Under the pieces are notes generated by a model. The model worked only from the letters and a program-made list of their open reading frames with translations, searched no databases and was not told the origin of the DNA. DNA of 8,141 nt from Bradymonadales bacterium (GTDB lineage Bacteria > Myxococcota > Bradymonadia > REDH01): NCBI GenBank assembly GCA_947483645.1, contig CANKLS010000054.1:1-8141 (forward strand). The letters run 5' to 3'. Made by a program: the position numbers and the translations under genes. Position 1 is the first letter of the stretch; each line of letters begins with the position of its first letter. This document shows positions 4,176-8,141 of this stretch, one piece after another.

Positions 4176-6881
4176 ATGCCGCTGACCTGCCGAATCCGCC
4201 TTACCGTCCAGCTCGCCCTCGCGACGCTCGCCGCTGCACCGTTCGCGGCTCCCGCGGCAGCAGAAGAGCCCGCGCCTGCAAGCGAAGAGCTCATCGAGCC
4301 TGAACTCCTCTCCAGTGTAGAGGCTGCCTTCCCGTCGGCCGCCTTCGCTGCCGGCCTGCAGGCCGACGTCATCCTGCAGATCGACATCAGCGAGACGGGC
4401 GCCGTCACCAACCCGGTTCCCGTTGAGGCCGCCTACTTCGGCTACGACGACAAAGGGAACCTGGTCGAAGAGACGGCCGAAATCACCGCCGACAAGCATG
4501 GCTTCATCGCCTCTGCGCTCGCAGCCGTCACCCAATACAAGTTCAAGCCGGCCATCCTCAAGGATGCCAAGCGCCCCGAAGGCGTCGCCATCCCCGTACA
4601 GGTGACCTGGAAGGTGGGCTTCGTCATCTCGGAGCAGGAGATTCAACGGCAGCTCACCGAGAAGGAGGCGCAGCGCGACCAGGCGGTCGCCAGCGATCCG
4701 ACCGCGCCGGTCAACTTCCAAGGTCAGCTACTCGTCCGCGGCGTCCGCGATCCCCTCTTCGGTGTGAAGATCAAACTCCGACAGACCACGCCAGACAGCG
4801 GTCTTGCCCTTGAGGTCACCACGGATGCCGAGGGCCGCTTCGCCGTCCCAGGGCTCAAGTCCGGCACCTGGGAGGTCAAGGTCGATGAACCCGGCTTCCG
4901 ACTCTACACCACCACCGAGAAGGTCGAGGCGGCACAGCTCACCGAGGCCACGCTCTACATCGAGCGCACCCGCGAAGGGCTCGTGACCCGCACCACTGGC
5001 GAGCCGCCGCCGAAGGAGGTCACCCGCCGCATCCTCACCGTGCGCGAAATCCAGCGCATCCCAGGCAACAACAACGACGCCATCAAGGTCGTTCAGAACC
5101 TCCCTGGCGTAGCCCGCTCCGCCTTCAACGGCGGCCAGGTCATCGTCCGCGGCTCGGCGCCGGAAGACACCGCCTTCTTCGTCGATGGCATGCAGCTGCT
5201 CGCCATCTACCACTTCGGCGGCCTCCGCTCGGTCTTCCCCAGCGAGTTCCTCTCGTCCGTCAACCTCTACCCTGGCGCCTTCTCGTCGCAGTATGGTCGG
5301 GTGACGGGCGGCGTCATCGACGTGCGGACCAAGACTGAAAGACTCGACCGGCTCCGCGGCCACTTCGACGTCAACTTCATCGACTCAAGCTTCTACCTCG
5401 AAGGGCCCATCGGCAAGGACCTCGACTTCCAGGTCGGTGCCCGCCGCTCCTACATCGACTTCCTCCTCGAGCCGCTGTCAGAGACGCTCGGTCTCAGCTT
5501 CACCACCGCGCCCCGCTACTACGACTGGCAGGGCAAGGTGCGCTGGTATGCCGACCCCAACCACACCGCTTCGCTCTTCATCTACGGCTCCGATGACCTC
5601 CTCGACTTTGTCCAGGAAGACCAGCGCGACATCCCGCCCGACCTCCGCGGCGGCATCAAAATCTCCACCGCCTTCCAGGGCGCCATCGCCCGGTTGGACT
5701 CCAAGCTCGCGCCCGACATCACCAACCAATTCCAGTTCCAGTTCCAGCCTCAACAGCAGGGCTTCTCGCTCGGCCAGGGGCTCTACTTCAACCTCAACGT
5801 CGACTTCTTCTCCATCCGCGACACCGTCGAATGGAAGGCCTCCGACACCCTGACGCTCCGCGGCGGCACCGATCCCAAGTACTTCTCGGGCGACATCAAG
5901 CTCAAATTGCCCCGACCGCCGAAAGAGGGAGAGACCCCCGTCGGCTTGGGCAACTCCGAGATCTTCGAGATCACCGAGAGCTTCGACCCCGCCATCTACA
6001 ACCTCTACACAGAGGCAGAGTGGCAGCCCGTCGACCGGCTGCTCCTCATCCCCGGCCTCCGGTACGAGTACTACAACCGCGTGGACCGCGGCGCACCCGA
6101 CCCCCGCCTCGCCGCCCGCTACAACCTCACCGACGAACTGGTCGTGAAGGCAGCCTACGGACGCCATCACATCTCGCCCACCCCCGACGAGACCAGCACC
6201 ACGCTGGGCAACCCCACTCTCAACCTCGAGCAGGCCGACCACTACGTGCTCGGCGCCGAGTATGCCTTCACCCCCTACCTGAGCTTCACGGCAGAGGCCT
6301 TCTTCAAAGACCTCGACAACCTGGTGACCCGCTCAAACGGCCCGCTCATCTACGACAACGCCGCAGAGGGTCGCATCTACGGCGGCGAGTTCTTCCTCCG
6401 CCACCAGCTTGCCAACAACTTCTTCGGCTGGGTTGCCTACACCATCAGCCAGAGTGAGCGTAAAGACCGGCCGGGCGAGGATTGGCGCCTCTTCGACTTC
6501 GACCAGACCCACATCCTCAACCTCATCGCCAGCTACGACCTGCCGAGCAACTGGTCGATTGGTGCCCGCTACCGTTACGTGACCGGCTCGCCCAACACCG
6601 AGATCATCGCAGGCGTCTTCGATTCCGACAGCAACGACTATGTCCGCGTCGAAGAGACGACTGTCAACGCGTCGCGGAACAAGGCCTTCCAGCAGCTCGA
6701 CGTCCGCGTCGACAAGAAGTGGATCTTCGATACCTGGACGCTCAACACCTACCTCGACCTCCAAAACGCCACCAACTACGAGAACGAGGAGGGGGTGAAC
6801 TACCAGTATGACTTCGAAGACAGTCTGCCGGTGACGGGCATCCCCATCTTCCCCAGCATCGGCATCCGAGGAGAATTCTGA
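4176..6881 (+). CDS. TonB-dependent outer membrane receptor with N-terminal TonB-C domain
   Basis: A 901-residue outer membrane importer of unknown ligand. Signal peptide 1-29 (cleavage after APAAA). Residues about 44-149 form a TonB C-terminal-like domain (FPSAAFAAGLQADVILQIDI, then QYKFKPAILKD and IPVQVTWKVGF). After a charged linker comes a carboxypeptidase-regulatory-like beta domain (about 180-262, with TTDAEGRFAVPGLKSGTWEV). A TonB box candidate is EVTRR (281-285). The plug (about 285-390) includes IPGNNNDAIKVVQNLPGVAR, QVIVRGSAPEDTAFFVDGM and YPGAFSSQYGRVTGGVIDVR. The barrel fills the rest and ends IGIRGEF with a terminal Phe, the usual outer membrane protein signature. AGGA (4167-4170) precedes the ATG by five bases. 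Its TGA overlaps the ATG of the lipoprotein gene by one base. The substrate could be a metal chelate, sugar or peptide; nothing in the sequence decides, and no Fur site is visible. Confidence 0.93.
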   Translation: MPLTCRIRLTVQLALATLAAAPFAAPAAAEEPAPASEELIEPELLSSVEAAFPSAAFAAGLQADVILQIDISETGAVTNPVPVEAAYFGYDDKGNLVEETAEITADKHGFIASALAAVTQYKFKPAILKDAKRPEGVAIPVQVTWKVGFVISEQEIQRQLTEKEAQRDQAVASDPTAPVNFQGQLLVRGVRDPLFGVKIKLRQTTPDSGLALEVTTDAEGRFAVPGLKSGTWEVKVDEPGFRLYTTTEKVEAAQLTEATLYIERTREGLVTRTTGEPPPKEVTRRILTVREIQRIPGNNNDAIKVVQNLPGVARSAFNGGQVIVRGSAPEDTAFFVDGMQLLAIYHFGGLRSVFPSEFLSSVNLYPGAFSSQYGRVTGGVIDVRTKTERLDRLRGHFDVNFIDSSFYLEGPIGKDLDFQVGARRSYIDFLLEPLSETLGLSFTTAPRYYDWQGKVRWYADPNHTASLFIYGSDDLLDFVQEDQRDIPPDLRGGIKISTAFQGAIARLDSKLAPDITNQFQFQFQPQQQGFSLGQGLYFNLNVDFFSIRDTVEWKASDTLTLRGGTDPKYFSGDIKLKLPRPPKEGETPVGLGNSEIFEITESFDPAIYNLYTEAEWQPVDRLLLIPGLRYEYYNRVDRGAPDPRLAARYNLTDELVVKAAYGRHHISPTPDETSTTLGNPTLNLEQADHYVLGAEYAFTPYLSFTAEAFFKDLDNLVTRSNGPLIYDNAAEGRIYGGEFFLRHQLANNFFGWVAYTISQSERKDRPGEDWRLFDFDQTHILNLIASYDLPSNWSIGARYRYVTGSPNTEIIAGVFDSDSNDYVRVEETTVNASRNKAFQQLDVRVDKKWIFDTWTLNTYLDLQNATNYENEEGVNYQYDFEDSLPVTGIPIFPSIGIRGEF
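6868..6873 (+). promoter_or_regulatory. Ribosome binding site inside the receptor gene
   Basis: GAGGAG lies seven bases before ATG 6881, inside the last codons of the receptor gene. It fixes the start of the lipoprotein at 6881, which also gives a proper signal peptide, and supports coupled translation across the one-base overlap. Confidence 0.75.
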
Positions 6882-8077
6882 TGATACTCCCTTCCTTCTC
6901 ACGCCATCTGTCGTCTGTTCTGATTGCCGGCCTCTTCGCAGGCTGTGCCGGCGAGATGCTCGAGTCATCCGAGACGGTCTCCAAGCTCCGCATCCTGGCA
7001 GTGCGTGCCGAGCCGCCCGACCTTGCACCGGGCGAGACGGTGACGCTCGACGCGCTCGTTGTGGACCCGCGGCACGACCGCTGCACCGAGCCCGTGGGGG
7101 CCGGTTCTGGCGCTCCGGCCGACTGCACGGATCCTGCTGTCGTCGGGCCGCCGACCCTCTACTGGGAGCTCTGCCTCTTCGATGAGGGGGCGAACAACCT
7201 CTTCCGCTGCGGCACCATCCCCGACCTTCCGTCCGAGGTCTCGCGCCGCGACCTTGGCACCGGCGCCACCGCATCGATTGCCTACAACGCCATCGTCCCG
7301 GCCCCCTCCTTCATCGAGCAGGCCTGCAGCCAGCTCGCCTCCGCCGACCTTCCCGACTTTGTTGAACTCCCCTCCTGCCGGCGCGGCCTGCCCGTCACCA
7401 TCCGGCTGACCGCCATCGCCGCTGGCGCCGACCTCGCAGGGCGGACCAAAGATCAGTTCTGCCTCGATGAGCCCGCGGACTGCGAGATCGCCAAGAAGTC
7501 GCTCACGCTCCTGCTCCCCGACAAGGTCGCCGAGCGGAACAGCAACCCCCGCCTCGAGGGGCTCTTCAACGGTGAGACGGAACTGGAGCCCGGCGTGGCA
7601 TTGGTGCCTGTCTGCGGCGACGACTCGGTGCCGGATGAAGAGGATTACGACCACCACGATCCTCGCGTCGTTCCGCTCGTCGCGCCTGTCACGGTGGGCG
7701 AGGGCTCGGGCAGCAGTGCGGAGCTCTTCAACCCGGAGCCATCGCAAGTGGATGCAGCCCCCGCGCCCAAGCGCGAGGCGCTCGACATCTCCTGGTACAG
7801 CACCTTCGGCGGCCTCCGCGGGTCCACCTACTGGGGTGAGGGTGTCACAACCGACGACGAGATCACCCTCAACCAGCTCGAGTTCAAGCAGCACATGAAA
7901 GAGTTCGGCCTGACGGAGCTTCCCGCGGGCCCGGTACGCATCTTCGCGGTGATTCGTGACGGCCGCGGAGGTGTGGACTTCTTGGAGCGAGAGATCTCGA
8001 TTCCCTTCATCAGCGGTGCGGAAGAGGCCGTTGCCGAAGACCAGAAGTGCTTCGACGTGAAGGGCGTAGCGAAGTAG
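6881..8077 (+). CDS. Cysteine-rich lipoprotein paired with the receptor
   Basis: A 398-residue protein with a lipoprotein signal: positive and hydrophobic residues to 21, then LFAGC with Cys22 as the lipid-bearing residue (Phe at -3 is slightly unusual). The mature start KLRILAVRAEPPDLAPGE (35-52) recalls surface lipoproteins of myxobacteria and reads like an Ig-like beta domain. Ten further cysteines (68, 82, 98, 110, 149, 166, 194, 201, 245, 390) could form up to five disulfides. An acidic, histidine-containing stretch, DDSVPDEEDYDHHDP (247-261), might bind metal. There is no catalytic motif that I recognise. It overlaps the receptor stop by one base, so the two are co-expressed, and a role in ligand capture or as an outer membrane partner is plausible but unproven. 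It is not similar to SusD as far as I can see. Confidence 0.85.
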   Translation: MILPSFSRHLSSVLIAGLFAGCAGEMLESSETVSKLRILAVRAEPPDLAPGETVTLDALVVDPRHDRCTEPVGAGSGAPADCTDPAVVGPPTLYWELCLFDEGANNLFRCGTIPDLPSEVSRRDLGTGATASIAYNAIVPAPSFIEQACSQLASADLPDFVELPSCRRGLPVTIRLTAIAAGADLAGRTKDQFCLDEPADCEIAKKSLTLLLPDKVAERNSNPRLEGLFNGETELEPGVALVPVCGDDSVPDEEDYDHHDPRVVPLVAPVTVGEGSGSSAELFNPEPSQVDAAPAPKREALDISWYSTFGGLRGSTYWGEGVTTDDEITLNQLEFKQHMKEFGLTELPAGPVRIFAVIRDGRGGVDFLEREISIPFISGAEEAVAEDQKCFDVKGVAK

Positions 8078-8141
8078 GTTGGAGAAGGATCTCGGCCTGC
8101 AGCTTGCGCTGAACATTTTTGAAAACCGTAGTGTTCTCGGC
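8078..8141 (+). other. Operon 3' flank, no supported gene
   Basis: These 64 bases after the lipoprotein stop include a small hairpin (CAGC 8100-8103 with GCTG 8108-8111) and TTTTT at 8116-8120, too weak to call a terminator. A frame from TTG 8079 is open to the edge (LEKDLGLQLALNIFENRSVLG if translated), and a minus-strand frame also enters from the right, but neither shows a recognisable feature. Confidence 0.4.

Noticed and set aside
5730..5747. TTCCAG tandem triplet in the receptor gene
   Set aside because: It encodes FQFQFQ in a barrel strand, where alternating residues are expected; ordinary coding repetition.
6333..7274. Antisense frame across the receptor and lipoprotein junction (313 residues)
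   Set aside because: Arg/Gly/Ser-rich shadow of two well supported genes, with no domain.
6965..8116. Long antisense open frame (383 residues) opposite the lipoprotein gene
   Set aside because: Long antisense frames are expected in GC-rich coding DNA with C/G-ending codons; the sense frame has a signal peptide, ribosome site and family resemblance.
8100..8120. Possible operon terminator, CAGC/GCTG stem followed by TTTTT
   Set aside because: Only a 4-bp stem, and the T-run begins four bases after it; too weak to call.
8079..8141. Possible start of a downstream gene from TTG 8079
   Set aside because: Only 21 codons, rare start codon, no ribosome binding site and no recognisable motif.

Overview
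The window is GC-rich, with strong C/G preference at third codon positions in the main operon. It looks like chromosomal DNA of a myxobacterium or related Myxococcota (Polyangia-like) organism. This rests on three recalled family resemblances: a TonB-dependent receptor with an N-terminal TonB-C domain and the plug signature around RRILTVREIQRIPG, a lipoprotein starting its mature part with KLRILAVRAEPPDLAPGE, and an MPSLLHE-type putative nuclease with a GIE repeat tail. No database search was possible, so the taxonomy is an inference.

Left part, minus strand (1-1913): two leftward genes. The first (978-1913) encodes a 311-residue protein with an N-terminal membrane anchor or signal and no recognised family. 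It is followed 78 bases later by a gene (899 to beyond base 1) for a PD-(D/E)XK/Rpn-like putative nuclease whose C-terminal end lies outside the window. The gap between them is packed with three inverted repeats. The last one buries the ribosome binding site of the nuclease gene.

Middle (1914-2202): a divergent intergenic region. It holds a pair of near-identical palindromes 30 bases apart, a good sigma70-type promoter (TTGACA, 17 bases, AATAAC) reading right, and a GC-rich dyad over the predicted transcription start.

Right part, plus strand (2203-8077): a tight five-gene operon with gaps of 14, 1, 11 and -1 bases: exbB, exbD, tonB, a 901-residue TonB-dependent outer membrane receptor, and a cysteine-rich lipoprotein. 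ExbB/ExbD form the proton-driven inner membrane motor. TonB carries the force across the periplasm. The receptor imports an unknown ligand, and the lipoprotein is probably a surface or periplasmic partner. The unit carries its own energising machinery. No Fur box or other ligand clue was seen, so the substrate is unknown. The last 64 bases hold no supported gene.

Points of most interest are the receptor's own TonB-C domain, the replacement of the TonB membrane histidine by glutamine, the paired palindromes in the divergent region, and the hairpin hiding the nuclease gene's ribosome binding site. I did not find a clearly new defence or mobile system.
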